Below, one piece after another: positions 36,285 through 45,853 of a stretch of 64,000 nucleotides of DNA. The position numbers and the translations under genes were made by a program. Positions within the stretch are counted from its first letter, which is position 1, and every line of letters starts with the position of its first letter. The stretch is taken from NCBI RefSeq assembly GCF_001982635.1, contig NZ_MKFI01000008.1, forward strand, positions 1 to 64,000, in the 5' to 3' direction. Origin of the DNA: Bradyrhizobium mercantei. GTDB taxonomy: Bacteria; Pseudomonadota; Alphaproteobacteria; Rhizobiales; Xanthobacteraceae. The notes beneath the pieces were generated by a model. The model saw only the letters and a program-made list of their open reading frames with translations. It made no database searches and was not told the origin of the DNA.

Positions 36285-36569
36285 TCAGGACCTGGCCTCG
36301 GAGAATTTCCGGCCGACCAGGACGTGCGCGCCGTCGGCCTCGATCCACTCGTCGTGCAGTTCGCCCTCGGCCACGGAAAATATCTGCCCGGACCGATAGA
36401 CGACGGGTTCACCGGTTTGCCTGACGACAAAAGTTCCTGAGATCACCAGGCCGCGGATCTCGAAATGATGCCGGTGCCGTCCCTTGCCGGGGCGAGGATC
36501 GAGCTTCTGAAACTCGATTTCCTGGAAACCGTCGGCCTTCAACTGCTTCTCGAAATCCTGTTCGTTCAT
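36285..36569 (-). CDS. Small cupin-domain protein
   Basis: 94 residues beginning MNEQDFEKQLKADGF with GGGAG upstream. The single cupin barrel has RHRHHFEIRGLVISG, giving metal-ligand candidates in the HxHHxE cluster, and EGELHDEW as the second motif. Small cupins of this type bind a metal and act as isomerases, sensors or dioxygenases. Divergent from the ccdA-like gene. Specific role unknown. Confidence 0.85.
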   Translation of the reverse strand: MNEQDFEKQLKADGFQEIEFQKLDPRPGKGRHRHHFEIRGLVISGTFVVRQTGEPVVYRSGQIFSVAEGELHDEWIEADGAHVLVGRKFSEARS

Positions 36570-36775
36570 GCCGCTCTCCCGTGGATCGGCCGCGCAATCC
36601 GCGGAACGATAGCGCCATTTTCCGCACGCTGGCAAACCTTGGCCCGCATCTCCAGACCGCCGCCGGCCCCGCACACGGGCCTGTGACCATAGTTGAATGC
36701 GCCGACGACGAAACTTCTGGATTGTTGGCCGCGTAGACGCCAAGACAGAAGCGCTATTCCGCGAAGGTTTCATTG

Positions 36776-37507
36776 ATGCACGACGTCTCGATCCCGGCAG
36801 CCTTGATCGCCGGCCTTGTCAGCTTCCTGTCGCCCTGCGTGTTGCCGCTGGTGCCGCCCTACCTGATCTATTTGACCGGCGCGACCATCGAGCAGGTCAA
36901 CCAGGACGGCGCCACCGCGGCCTCCAAGCGCGCGGTGATGACGGCGGCGCTGATGTTCGTGCTCGGCTTCTCCACCGTATTCGTCGCGCTCGGCGCCAGC
37001 GCGTCGTTCGTCGGCGGGCTGGTGCGCGCCTGGTCGGCCGAGCTCTCGATCCTGGCCGGCATCGTCATCATCATCATGGGCCTGCACTTCCTCGGCGTGA
37101 CCCGGATCGGCCTCCTGATGCGCGAGGGGCGGCTCACCGCACCGAAGCCGGTCGGGCTGTGGGGCGCCTATGTCATGGGCCTGGCGTTCGCCTTCGGCTG
37201 GACGCCGTGCATCGGACCGATCCTGGCCGCGATCCTCTCGATTGCGGCCGCGGAGGCCACGGTGACAAAGGGCGCCGGCCTGCTCGCGGTGTATTCCGCC
37301 GGGCTCGGCATCCCCTTTTTGCTCGCGGCCTTCATGGTCAAGCAGTTCTCCTCGCTGTTCGCGCGGATGAAGCGCCATCTCGACACCGTCGAGCGGGCGA
37401 TGGGCGTGCTGATGGTGATCACCGGCATCGGCTTCCTGACCGGCGCGGTCTCTGGTGTGAGCGTCTGGCTGCTGGAAACCTTCCCGGCGTTGCAGAACAT
37501 CGGCTAG
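36776..37507 (+). CDS. ccdA: CcdA/DsbD-like cytochrome c biogenesis membrane protein
   Basis: 243 residues, six membrane helices. The paired redox cysteines sit in SFLSPCVLPLVPPYL (helix 1) and FGWTPCIGPILAA (helix 4), the two halves of the CcdA fold. It carries electrons from cytoplasmic thioredoxin across the inner membrane to periplasmic thiol proteins, mainly for cytochrome c heme attachment. A TTG one codon before the ATG is also possible. Followed by a palindromic repeat. Confidence 0.93.
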   Translation: MHDVSIPAALIAGLVSFLSPCVLPLVPPYLIYLTGATIEQVNQDGATAASKRAVMTAALMFVLGFSTVFVALGASASFVGGLVRAWSAELSILAGIVIIIMGLHFLGVTRIGLLMREGRLTAPKPVGLWGAYVMGLAFAFGWTPCIGPILAAILSIAAAEATVTKGAGLLAVYSAGLGIPFLLAAFMVKQFSSLFARMKRHLDTVERAMGVLMVITGIGFLTGAVSGVSVWLLETFPALQNIG

Positions 37508-37521
37508 AGCCTGCTTTATCT

Positions 37522-37645
37522 CCGTCATTGCGAAGAGCGATAGCGACGAAGCAATCCATGCCTCCGCGTACGCGGCTCCATGGATTGCTTCGCGGAGCCT
37601 GTCATCGGGCGCGCGTTCGCGCGACCCGTTGGCTCGCAATGACGG
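37522..37645. repeat. Palindromic intergenic repeat, second family
   Basis: Outer arms CCGTCATTGCGA and TCGCAATGACGG enclose inner arms GAAGCAATCCATG and CATGGATTGCTTC around a GCGTACGC centre, with GCGCGCGTTCGCGCG to the right. It lies just 3' of ccdA. Its length and nested symmetry match the long intergenic hairpins of Bradyrhizobium genomes. Confidence 0.85.
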
Positions 37646-37758
37646 CGGCGTATAGCGCCGTCCACCTCACAGACACACGTAAACTCAACACCGCTGGCTT
37701 TTGGCCACGCGATGACGGACACTTGCCGACCCCTCGCCGCCAGATGAGTCGGAGACCG

Positions 37759-39453
37759 ATGGCCCAAATCCCCGCGACCCGCGCCAGCTGGCCGGTCTTC
37801 CGTTCGCTGGCCGGCTTTCAGCCGAGCAACCTGCCCGGAGATCTGATCGCGGGACTGACGCTCGCCGCGATCGCGATCCCCGAGCAGATGGCGACCGCGC
37901 GGCTCGGCGGCTTCTCGCCGCAGATCGGCTTCTTCGCCTTCATGGCGGGCTCGCTCGGCTTTGCGATGTTCGGGGCCAACCGCTTCCTGTCCTGCGGCGC
38001 CGATTCCACGATCACGCCGATCTTCGCCGGCGGGCTCGCGCTGATGGCGACGGCGGGCTCGCCCGACTATCAGGCGTTCGCGATGGCGCTGGCGCTGATG
38101 GTCGGCGTGATCATGGTCGCCGGCAGCCTGTTCAAGCTCGGCTGGATCGCCAATCTGCTGTCAACACCGGTGACGGTCGGCTTCCTCGCCGGCATTTCCG
38201 TCCACATCCTGGTCTCGCAGCTGCCGGGCGTGCTCGGCCTGACCACGCCGGACGGGCCGACGCTCTACAAGCTCGGCGTCCTCGCCGACAAGATCGGCCA
38301 GACCAATTTTTACACGCTGGCGATCGGCCTCGGCGTGCTGGCGCTGGTCGCGGGATCGGAGAAAATCAGCGCGCGGATTCCGGGCGCGCTGATCGGCCTC
38401 GTCGTGGCCACCATCGCTGTCATCGCCGGCCATCTCGAGAGCAAGGGTGTCAAGGTGGTCGGCACGGTTCCGGCCACGCTCCCGAAGCCGTCGTTTCCGG
38501 ACGTCGCGCCGGAGCGCTGGATCAAGCTGCTGTCGCTGGCGATCCTGATCGCCGTCGTCGTCATGGTGCAGACCGCAGCGACGACGCGCTCGTTTCTATC
38601 CGATCCGGACAAGCCGGCCGACGTCGACCGCGACTTCCTCGGCGCCGGCGCCGGCAGCCTGCTGTCCGGCCTGTTCGGCGCCTTTCCCGTCAATGCCAGT
38701 CCGCCACGGACCGGCATCGTGTCGGAGACCGGCGGACGCACCCAGCTTGCCGGGCTGTTTGCCGCGGCGATCGTGCTCGCGCTGCTGGCGTTCGGTGCGA
38801 CGCTGCTGCAGCATGTGCCCGATGCGGCGCTCGGCGGCGTGTTGCTGTTCGTGGCGCTGCGCATCATCCGCGTGAAGCAGATTGTCGAGATCTTCCGCCA
38901 GTCGTTCTACGAATTCCTGCTGGTGGTGGCGACAGCGGCCGCGATCATCGTGCTGCCGATCGAGCAAGGCGTCGCCGTCGGCATCGCGCTGTCGCTGCTG
39001 CACGGCATCTGGACCACGACGCGGGGCCGGCTGGTGGAATTCGTCCACGTCCCCGGCACCACGATCTGGTGGCCGGCGGGCCCGCATGTCACCGGCGAGC
39101 GCAAGGTGGGCATCGCCGTGGTCGGCCTGCAGGCACCGTTGTCGTTCCTCAACGCGGAAGGCTTCCACAGCGATGTACTCAAGGCCATCAGCGCGGCGAC
39201 ACCGAAGCCGCGTCTGCTGGTGATCGAGGCCAGCGGCATGATCGAGATCGATTTCACCGCGGCGCAGGCACTGCGCGACCTGTTCCGCGAATGCCGCGAT
39301 GACGGCGTGACGGTGGCGGTGGCGCGGCTGGAATCCTCCCGCGCGCAGGACGCATTCGAGCGCTTCGATCTCTACGAGGTTCTGCCGCGGGACCACGTCT
39401 TCCGCAGCGTCGATGAAGCGGTCCGCACGCTCGGCGGAGCCGACAATCCGTAG
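37759..39453 (+). CDS. SulP-family anion transporter with STAS domain
   Basis: 564 residues. Begins with FQPSNLPGDLIAGLTLAAIAIPEQMATARL, the SulP opening, followed by ten to twelve membrane helices, then a cytoplasmic STAS domain (about 440-560) with RLLVIEASGMIEIDFTAAQALRDL. Takes up sulfate, bicarbonate or another anion. CGGAG precedes the chosen ATG; an ATG five codons earlier is possible. Its TAG stop lies inside the arm of a palindromic repeat. Confidence 0.92.
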   Translation: MAQIPATRASWPVFRSLAGFQPSNLPGDLIAGLTLAAIAIPEQMATARLGGFSPQIGFFAFMAGSLGFAMFGANRFLSCGADSTITPIFAGGLALMATAGSPDYQAFAMALALMVGVIMVAGSLFKLGWIANLLSTPVTVGFLAGISVHILVSQLPGVLGLTTPDGPTLYKLGVLADKIGQTNFYTLAIGLGVLALVAGSEKISARIPGALIGLVVATIAVIAGHLESKGVKVVGTVPATLPKPSFPDVAPERWIKLLSLAILIAVVVMVQTAATTRSFLSDPDKPADVDRDFLGAGAGSLLSGLFGAFPVNASPPRTGIVSETGGRTQLAGLFAAAIVLALLAFGATLLQHVPDAALGGVLLFVALRIIRVKQIVEIFRQSFYEFLLVVATAAAIIVLPIEQGVAVGIALSLLHGIWTTTRGRLVEFVHVPGTTIWWPAGPHVTGERKVGIAVVGLQAPLSFLNAEGFHSDVLKAISAATPKPRLLVIEASGMIEIDFTAAQALRDLFRECRDDGVTVAVARLESSRAQDAFERFDLYEVLPRDHVFRSVDEAVRTLGGADNP

Positions 39454-39519
39454 CCCGGGTGAGCGCAGCGATACCCGGGAAACCGTTCCCGCATATCGCT
39501 TCGCTCCATCCGGGCTACG
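39449..39519. repeat. Palindromic repeat overlapping the SulP stop codon
   Basis: Arms CGTAGCCCGG and CCGGGCTACG, with inner GAGCGCAGCGATACCCGGGA and GCTTCGCTCC segments. The left arm supplies the TAG stop of the SulP gene. Probably folds as an RNA hairpin ending the transcript; it lies between convergent genes. Confidence 0.85.
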
Positions 39520-39528
39520 GGGACCACC

Positions 39529-39948
39529 TCACCCCTGCTCGTCCACAAGCGACGGATGCTCCTTCAGCACCTCCGCCTTGATCGAGCCCGCGTGGATGGC
39601 GCGGAACAGCGCCCGCCCGGTCTTGACGTTGTTGGCCTTCATGCAGAGGCCGACGATCTCGCGCACCGCGGAGTCCCGCACCAGCTCGTCGGAGATCTTC
39701 ATCGCGGTCTCCATCGCGGCCTTGGCGGCGCGCTCGTAGCGATCGCGCTCGATCTGCTGGTTCTTCGGGGAACGCTTGTCGGGCGAGCCGACCGCCTCGG
39801 CGCAGCCGGCCGCATCGCGGCAGATCGCACGGATCCTGTGCGCAGCCTCGATGTCGCCGAGCGGCTGCTCAGCGGGATCGTCCCAGATGTCCTTGCGCTT
39901 GACCTTGTTGAACAACCACATCGCCGTACCCGAAAGCGCGGCAAGCAT
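39529..39948 (-). CDS. Hypothetical protein, 139 residues
   Basis: I do not recognise a family. A short hydrophobic N-terminus (LAALSGTAMWLF) may be a membrane anchor or weak signal. The rest is soluble, mostly helical and charged, with three Cys: two in ICRDAAGCAEAV and one in GLCMKANNVK. The C-terminal half reads like an all-helical domain (RDRYERAAKAAMETAMKISDELVRDSAVREIVGLC). Codon use and GC are like the neighbours. Convergent with the SulP gene. Confidence 0.7.
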   Translation of the reverse strand: MLAALSGTAMWLFNKVKRKDIWDDPAEQPLGDIEAAHRIRAICRDAAGCAEAVGSPDKRSPKNQQIERDRYERAAKAAMETAMKISDELVRDSAVREIVGLCMKANNVKTGRALFRAIHAGSIKAEVLKEHPSLVDEQG

Positions 39949-40119
39949 AGCTGGCCCTGGTGCAACCTGTGAATGGCAGAGTCTGCGCGACGCCGAGCAA
40001 GCCGCGAACTATGGCGCTGAGGTCACACCAAACCGTCCGTTCCACGCGCAATACGCGCCCGGAGCGAGAATCCGTGATCACACGGCGTCACACACGCCGG
40101 GCAAGACAGTGCTGCGCGC

Positions 40120-41544
40120 TCAGGCGGCAGGAACGATCTTTCCGGGATTGAAAATGTTCTGCGGATCGAGCGCGAGCTTCAGCGCCCGCATCGCGTCGAG
40201 CGCCTCCACTCCGAGCTCGGCCTTGAGATACTTCTGCTTGCCCTGGCCGATGCCGTGCTCGCCGGTGCAGGTGCCGTCCATCGATTGCGCGCGCTCGACC
40301 AGGCGGTGCATGAATTCCTCGCCGCGCGCCATCTCGTCCTTGTTGTTGACGTCGCAGAGCAGCGAGCAGTGGAAATTGCCGTCGCCGACATGGCCGACGA
40401 TCGGTGACAGCAGATTGAGCCGCGTCAGATCCTCCTCCGTCTCCGTCACGCAGTCGGCCAGCCGCGAGATCGGCACGCAGACATCGGTTGCGACGACGCC
40501 GATGCTGTCGCCGGGGCGGAGCGCCTTGACCGACCAATAGGCGTCGTGGCGGGCCTGCCACAATTTGGTGCGGTCCTCCGGCTTGGTGGTCCAGGTGAAG
40601 TCACCGCCGCCGCATTCGGCGGCAATGTCGCGGAAATTCTTCGACTGCTCGGCGACCTCGACCTCGCTGCCATGGAATTCCAGCAGCAGCAGCGGCGTCT
40701 CCGGCAACGACAGTTTTGAATAGCTGTTGCAGGCTTTCACCTGCGCGGCGTTGAGCAGCTCGATCCGCGCCACCGGAATGCCGGTCTGGATCGCCAGGAT
40801 CGTCGCCTGGCAGGCGCCGCCTACGGTCTCGAACGAACAGGCAGCCGCCGCGATCGTATCGGGAATGCCGCGCAGGCGGATGGTCAGCTCGGAGATGATG
40901 CCGAGCGTGCCTTCGGCGCCGACGAACAGATGCGTCAGGTCGTAGCCGGCCGAGGACTTCTTGGCGCGCGTGCCGGTGGTGATGATCTCGCCGTCGCCGC
41001 GCACCACCTTCATTGCCAGCACGTTCTCGCGCATGGTGCCATAGCGCACCGCGTTGGTGCCCGAGGCCCGCGTCGAGGTCATGCCGCCGAGCGAGGCGTC
41101 GGCGCCGGGATCGATCGGGAAGAACAGGCCCTGGTCGCGCAGATGCTCGTTCAGCGCCTTGCGCGTCACGCCGGGCTGGATCACACAGTCGAGGTCCTCG
41201 GCATGCACCTCGAGCACCTTGTTCATGTCGCGCAGATCGATGCACACGCCGCCCGCCGGCGCGTTGACCTGCCCTTCCAGCGAGGTTCCGGTGCCGAAGG
41301 CGATGACGGGCACGCGGTTTGCGGCGCAGATCCGCACCACGTCCTGGATGTCGGCGGTTTCCTGCGCCATGACAACCGCGTCCGGCGGCTGGTTCGGCAG
41401 CCAAGTGGTGGTATGGGCGTGCTGTTCGCGCACCGCCTGCGATGTGACGAGCCGGTTGCCGAACCGCGCCGCCAGCGCGTCGATCGCGCGCTTCAGGGCC
41501 TGCGGCTCAGGTCGCGTCACATTGCTCGAAATCGTTGTCGCCAC
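40120..41544 (-). CDS. FAD-binding oxidase, D-lactate/glycolate dehydrogenase type
   Basis: 474 residues. Start is a GTG with GGGAGG nine bases upstream; a TTG twelve codons earlier is weaker. The FAD-binding PCMH domain includes VIAFGTGTSLEGQVNAP, GADASLGGMTSTRASGTNAVRYGTMREN and GAEGTLGIISELTIRL; the C-terminal cap has PIVGHVGDGNFHCSLL and GTCTGEHGIGQGK with metal-ligand His residues, as in Dld2/GlcD-like enzymes. Oxidises a D-2-hydroxy acid, probably D-lactate, passing electrons to cytochrome c or quinone. Confidence 0.92.
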   Translation of the reverse strand: MATTISSNVTRPEPQALKRAIDALAARFGNRLVTSQAVREQHAHTTTWLPNQPPDAVVMAQETADIQDVVRICAANRVPVIAFGTGTSLEGQVNAPAGGVCIDLRDMNKVLEVHAEDLDCVIQPGVTRKALNEHLRDQGLFFPIDPGADASLGGMTSTRASGTNAVRYGTMRENVLAMKVVRGDGEIITTGTRAKKSSAGYDLTHLFVGAEGTLGIISELTIRLRGIPDTIAAAACSFETVGGACQATILAIQTGIPVARIELLNAAQVKACNSYSKLSLPETPLLLLEFHGSEVEVAEQSKNFRDIAAECGGGDFTWTTKPEDRTKLWQARHDAYWSVKALRPGDSIGVVATDVCVPISRLADCVTETEEDLTRLNLLSPIVGHVGDGNFHCSLLCDVNNKDEMARGEEFMHRLVERAQSMDGTCTGEHGIGQGKQKYLKAELGVEALDAMRALKLALDPQNIFNPGKIVPAA

Positions 41545-41677
41545 GTCAATTTTCCTCCCGGCTTTAGCCGACCGTGGCAAAGCTTGTATAAGGGGTCAAG
41601 AGAGCCTGACTTGAAAATGTGGACGCCGGAGTCGCAGAAAAGTTCATGCTCGAACGCCAACGAACCAGGGATCGGAG

Positions 41678-42187
41678 ATGACTTCAGTGACCGCCAGCGA
41701 GATGCCGCTCCCGCCTGCCCCGTTCAGATCGTCTGTGATGCAGATCGACCCGCAATGGATCGATTATAACGGCCATCTCAACATGGCCTACTACAATGTG
41801 ATGTTCGACCGCGCCATCGACGAGATGTGGCTGCAGCTCGGCATCGGGCCGGCCTACATGAAGGCGCGGCACTGCTCGACCTTCACCGCCGAGTGCCACG
41901 TCCGCTATCTCAGGGAAATCCATCTCGGCGATCCCGTGCAGGTCTCGGTGTTCCTGCTCGGCGCCGACGAGAAGCGGCTGCATACATTCGAGGAGCTGCG
42001 CCACGCCACCGAAGGCTGGCTCTCGGCGACCTCGGAAAACCTCACGCTGCACATCGACATGGAGGCGCGCAAGGTGGCACCGTTTCCGCCCGACATCCGC
42101 GCCCGGGCGCAAGCGATCGTGAATAGCTACGCAGGCGTGACGCGCCCCGAGGGCATCGGCCGCAACGTGGCGATGCCCTCGAAGTGA
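41678..42187 (+). CDS. Acyl-CoA thioesterase, hotdog fold
   Basis: 169 residues. The 4HBT-type motif is VMQIDPQWIDYNGHLNMAYYNVMFDRAIDEMW, with a catalytic-type Asp before NGH. The later HVRYLREIHLGDPVQVSVFLLGAD strand is typical of this family, which in some genomes is linked to carnitine or fatty acid catabolism. GGAG precedes the ATG. Divergent from the oxidase gene. Substrate not known. Confidence 0.88.
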   Translation: MTSVTASEMPLPPAPFRSSVMQIDPQWIDYNGHLNMAYYNVMFDRAIDEMWLQLGIGPAYMKARHCSTFTAECHVRYLREIHLGDPVQVSVFLLGADEKRLHTFEELRHATEGWLSATSENLTLHIDMEARKVAPFPPDIRARAQAIVNSYAGVTRPEGIGRNVAMPSK

Positions 42188-42232
42188 TTCACCCTTGGTT
42201 GTTGTTTGAGGGTATCTCGCCGCAACCTCATC

Positions 42233-42350
42233 ACCTCTCCCATCGGGAGAGGTCGATTTGCGCAGCAAATCGGGTGAGGGGCTCAGGTCCCGCGAGAGAG
42301 CGTAACCCCTCACCCGCGCCTTCGGCGCGACCTCTCCCGATGGGAGAGGT
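42233..42350. repeat. Palindromic intergenic repeat, third family
   Basis: Outer arms ACCTCTCCCATCGGGAGAGGT and its partner at the other end are each themselves hairpins; GATTTGCGCAGCAAATC and GCGCCTTCGGCGC form inner hairpins. It separates the thioesterase gene from the convergent DUF1328 gene and may end both transcripts. Confidence 0.85.
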
Positions 42351-42368
42351 TTCACGCTGCCGTCGCGG

Positions 42369-42542
42369 CTAAACCCTTGTGCGGCCGCGCGCCAATCCGA
42401 CCACAGCCGTCACCAGGAACAGGATGATGGCGATAAAGAAGATCGCCTTGGCGATTTCGATCGAGGCGCCGGCGATGCCGCCGAAGCCTAAAACGCCCGC
42501 GATCAGGGCGATGACCAGAAATGTGACGACCCAGCTCAGCAT
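42369..42542 (-). CDS. DUF1328 (UPF0391) small membrane protein
   Basis: 57 residues, nearly all hydrophobic: MLSWVVTFLVIALIAGVLGF then IAKAIFFIAIILFLVTAVVGL, two membrane helices and a short basic tail. This is the DUF1328 pattern. The start is an internal ATG with GAGAGG upstream. Family members are often stress-induced in enteric bacteria and rhizobia; molecular role unknown. Divergent from uvrD. Confidence 0.88.
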   Translation of the reverse strand: MLSWVVTFLVIALIAGVLGFGGIAGASIEIAKAIFFIAIILFLVTAVVGLARGRTRV

Positions 42543-42824
42543 GATCAAACCTCTCGCTTCGTTTCGTTGCGCGGACCCTCGGTCCAGCGCCGCACCTGTT
42601 GAAACAATCCTGCGGGGAAACGCGGGTTCCTGAGCGCGAAACCGCGAAATTTTCGCCGATTTCAGGAACCAAACTGGCTGCAGACTGCTGCCAAAACCGT
42701 GACTGCCGACGGGGATAAAACCTGTCAAAACGGCCGATCAGGCCCTATATGGCCTTCAATCCCTGTTAAGAAGGCTCCCCTTCACCGTCCCACGGTGCCA
42801 TCGTGGGGCCAAGACGATTCGCCA

Positions 42825-45362
42825 ATGACCGAGCCGAGCAAATTGCCCCATCACGGCGTTCCCGAGCACCAGCCGGTGGCTGGCGGCATCGCCGCGCGTG
42901 CGCGGGCGGCCGCCGGTCCGCAATATTTGCAAGGCCTCAATCCGGAGCAGCGCGACGCGGTCGAGACGCTCGACGGCCCCGTGCTGGTGCTGGCCGGCGC
43001 CGGCACCGGCAAGACGCGGGTGCTGACCACGCGCATCGCGCACATCTTGAGCCAGGGCCGCGCGCGGCCGCAGGAAATCCTGTCGGTGACCTTCACCAAC
43101 AAGGCGGCGCGCGAGATGAAGCTGCGGCTCGGCCAGATGCTGGGCCAGGCGGTCGAGGGCATGCCGTGGCTCGGCACCTTCCACTCGATCGGCGGCCGCA
43201 TCCTGCGCATCCATGCCGAGCTGGTGCAGCTCAAATCCAACTTCACGGTGCTCGACGTCGACGACCAGGTGCGACTGCTGAAGCAATTGCTGCAGGCCGA
43301 GAACATCGACGACAAGCGCTGGCCGGCGCGGATGCTGGCCGGCCTGATCGACAGCTGGAAGAATCGCGGGCTGTCGCCGTCGCAGGTGCCGGCGGGCGAA
43401 GCCGCCTCGTTCGGCAACGGCAAAGGCGGCAAGATCTACGCGACCTATCAGGAGCGGCTGAAGATCCTCAACGCCGCCGACTTCGGCGACCTGCTGCTCG
43501 AGAACATCCGCCTGTTCCGCGAAAACCCCGACGTGCTGCGGCAGTACCAGAACCGCTTCAAGTTCATCCTGGTCGACGAATATCAGGACACCAACGTCGC
43601 GCAGTATCTGTGGCTGCGTCTGCTGTCGCAGGCGCCGTCGCGGCCGGGCCTGCCGCTCTCGGCGGTGATTCCGGGACCGCTCGACACGGACGATGCGGCG
43701 GCCGAGCCGCCTGCCGCGCAGCCCGCGCCGTCGCCTGCGCTCGCGCCGCCGAAGAACATCTGCTGCGTCGGCGATGACGACCAGTCGATCTATGGCTGGC
43801 GCGGCGCCGAGGTCGACAACATCCTGCGCTTCGAGCACGACTTCCCCGGCGCCAAGGTGATCCGCCTCGAGCGCAATTATCGCTCCACCGGCCATATCCT
43901 GGCCGCGGCCTCGCATCTGATCGCGCACAATGAAGGCCGGCTCGGCAAGACGCTGCGCACCGAGGATGTCGACGGCGAGAAGGTCACCGTCACCGGCTCC
44001 TGGGATTCGGAAGAGGAGGCGCGCGCGATCGGCGAGGAGCTCGAGGAGCTGCAGCGATCGGGCGAAAATCTCAACGACGTCGCCATCCTGGTCCGCGCCT
44101 CGTTCCAGATGCGCGAGTTCGAAGACCGCTTCGTCACGCTCGGCCTGCCCTACCGCGTGATCGGCGGTCCCCGGTTCTATGAGCGCGCCGAAATCCGCGA
44201 TGCGCTGGCCTATCTGCGCACCATCAATTCGCCGGCCGACGATCTCGCCTTCGAGCGCATCGTCAACGTGCCCAAACGGGGCCTCGGCGATGCCACCGTG
44301 CAGCTGCTGCACGACCACGCCCGCAAGCGCCGCATCCCGCTGTTCGAGGCGGCGCGCGCGGTAGTCGAGACCGACGAGCTGAAGCCGAAGGCGCGCGGGA
44401 GCTTGCGCGACCTCGTGATGCAGTTCGACCGCTGGCGCGCCCAACGCGAGGTGACTTCGCATACCGAGCTCGCCGAGATCGTGCTCGACGAGAGCGGCTA
44501 TACGGAGATGTGGCAGAAGGACCGCTCGGCCGACGCCGCGGGCCGGCTCGACAACCTCAAGGAGCTGGTGCGGTCGATGGAGGAATTCGAGAACCTGCAA
44601 GGGTTTCTCGAACATATCTCGCTGGTGATGGACCGCGATGGCGAGGCCGGCGACGAGGCGGTGTCGCTGATGACGCTGCATTCGGCCAAGGGCCTGGAGT
44701 TCGACAACGTATTCCTGCCGGGCTGGGAGGAAGGCCTGTTCCCGAGCCAGCGCACGCTGGACGAACAGGGCCGCGCCGGGCTCGAGGAGGAGCGCCGCCT
44801 CGCCCATGTCGGGCTGACCCGCGCCCGCCGCCGCGCCAAGATCTATTTCGCCACCAACCGCCGCATCCATGGCACCTGGTCGACCACGATCCCGTCGCGC
44901 TTCCTCGACGAACTGCCGGCGCACAATGTCGAGATCACCGAATCCAAGGGCGGATCGGGCTGGGGCGGCAGCGGCGGCTACGGCGCCTCGCGCTTCGACA
45001 ACCTCGAATCATTCGGCTCGAGCTATACGACCCCGGGCTGGCAGCGCGCCCAGGCCAACCGCAATCGCGGTGGCGGAAGCCGTAGCAGCGGATTCGAGGA
45101 GCGGCAGTCGTCGTTTACAGGCTCGCGGGGCGATGCCTCCTCGGACAGCTTCAATCGCAGCAAGCGCGGCCCCATGGTGATCGAGGGCGAGTTGGTGGCG
45201 AAGTCCACCGGCACGACGTCGGAATTTTCGCTGGATGATCGGGTGTTTCACCAGAAATTCGGCTACGGCCATGTGGTGAAGATCGACGGCAACAAGCTGA
45301 CCATCGCCTTCGAAAAGGCGGGCGAGAAGAAGGTGGTCGACAGCTTTGTGGAGCGGGTGTGA
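42825..45362 (+). CDS. uvrD: UvrD/PcrA-type superfamily 1 DNA helicase
   Basis: 845 residues. Walker A LAGAGTGKTRVLTTRI, motif II FILVDEYQDTN, motif III VGDDDQSIYGWRGAEVDNI, motif V LMTLHSAKGLEFDNVFLPG and motif VI EERRLAHVGLTRARRR are all present. Unwinds 3'-5' in nucleotide-excision and mismatch repair. A stretch of about 40 Pro/Ala-rich residues (about 277-315) interrupts the 1A domain between motifs II and III. The C-terminus has a Gly/Ser-rich linker and a Tudor-like end (VFHQKFGYGHVVKIDG), as in PcrA, which binds RNA polymerase. Confidence 0.95.
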   Translation: MTEPSKLPHHGVPEHQPVAGGIAARARAAAGPQYLQGLNPEQRDAVETLDGPVLVLAGAGTGKTRVLTTRIAHILSQGRARPQEILSVTFTNKAAREMKLRLGQMLGQAVEGMPWLGTFHSIGGRILRIHAELVQLKSNFTVLDVDDQVRLLKQLLQAENIDDKRWPARMLAGLIDSWKNRGLSPSQVPAGEAASFGNGKGGKIYATYQERLKILNAADFGDLLLENIRLFRENPDVLRQYQNRFKFILVDEYQDTNVAQYLWLRLLSQAPSRPGLPLSAVIPGPLDTDDAAAEPPAAQPAPSPALAPPKNICCVGDDDQSIYGWRGAEVDNILRFEHDFPGAKVIRLERNYRSTGHILAAASHLIAHNEGRLGKTLRTEDVDGEKVTVTGSWDSEEEARAIGEELEELQRSGENLNDVAILVRASFQMREFEDRFVTLGLPYRVIGGPRFYERAEIRDALAYLRTINSPADDLAFERIVNVPKRGLGDATVQLLHDHARKRRIPLFEAARAVVETDELKPKARGSLRDLVMQFDRWRAQREVTSHTELAEIVLDESGYTEMWQKDRSADAAGRLDNLKELVRSMEEFENLQGFLEHISLVMDRDGEAGDEAVSLMTLHSAKGLEFDNVFLPGWEEGLFPSQRTLDEQGRAGLEEERRLAHVGLTRARRRAKIYFATNRRIHGTWSTTIPSRFLDELPAHNVEITESKGGSGWGGSGGYGASRFDNLESFGSSYTTPGWQRAQANRNRGGGSRSSGFEERQSSFTGSRGDASSDSFNRSKRGPMVIEGELVAKSTGTTSEFSLDDRVFHQKFGYGHVVKIDGNKLTIAFEKAGEKKVVDSFVERV

Positions 45363-45439
45363 CACACCCGGCCTTGCTTGACGGCCTCCTCTGTTCGTAG
45401 CCCTTGACCCCAGTTGATTTCATGGGTTGAGATGGCCTC

Positions 45440-45853
45440 ATGGTCCGGGGTGGGTTTTTCCTTTTTGTCGTCGCGCTCACTGCGCCGTCGCTGGCGGTCG
45501 CGGAGACGATCAGCTTTGGCGATTCGGCAGCCGCACTTGCCAAGGCCTGCGGCGCCGACATCACGGCCAACTGCCGCGGCGTCAATCTCGACTCCAACCG
45601 CCTCAAGGAATGCCTCTCGCGCAACCGCGACGTGATCTCGCCGCAGTGCAAGGAGAGCTATTTCTCCACCCTCGATGCGATCCAGAAGCGGATCGCGGCG
45701 CGCGTCACCGTTGCGAACGCCTGCACCCGCGAGATCGTCAAGGTCTGCGGCGGCTCGACCAAGGAGACCAGCAAGTCGGTGCCCTGCCTCGTCAGCGCCA
45801 AGGGCCTCAGCCGCAATTGCGCCCAGGCGATCAATGACGCGGGGTATCAATGA
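45440..45853 (+). CDS. Secreted cysteine-rich protein
   Basis: 137 residues with a clear signal peptide (FFLFVVALTAPSLAVAE). The mature part has six Cys spaced as CGADITANCRG, LKECLSRN, PQCKE, ACTREIVKVCGG, PCLVSA and NCAQ, resembling the Cys-rich repeat (GLG1-like) found in small periplasmic proteins. Probably disulfide-bonded. Its stop overlaps the start of the OmpA-family gene (ATGATG), so the two are probably made together. Confidence 0.75.
   Translation: MVRGGFFLFVVALTAPSLAVAETISFGDSAAALAKACGADITANCRGVNLDSNRLKECLSRNRDVISPQCKESYFSTLDAIQKRIAARVTVANACTREIVKVCGGSTKETSKSVPCLVSAKGLSRNCAQAINDAGYQ

Noticed and set aside
36697..37758. Upstream extension of the SulP frame
   Set aside because: Overlaps ccdA in another frame and a palindromic repeat; the SulP family begins at the chosen ATG.
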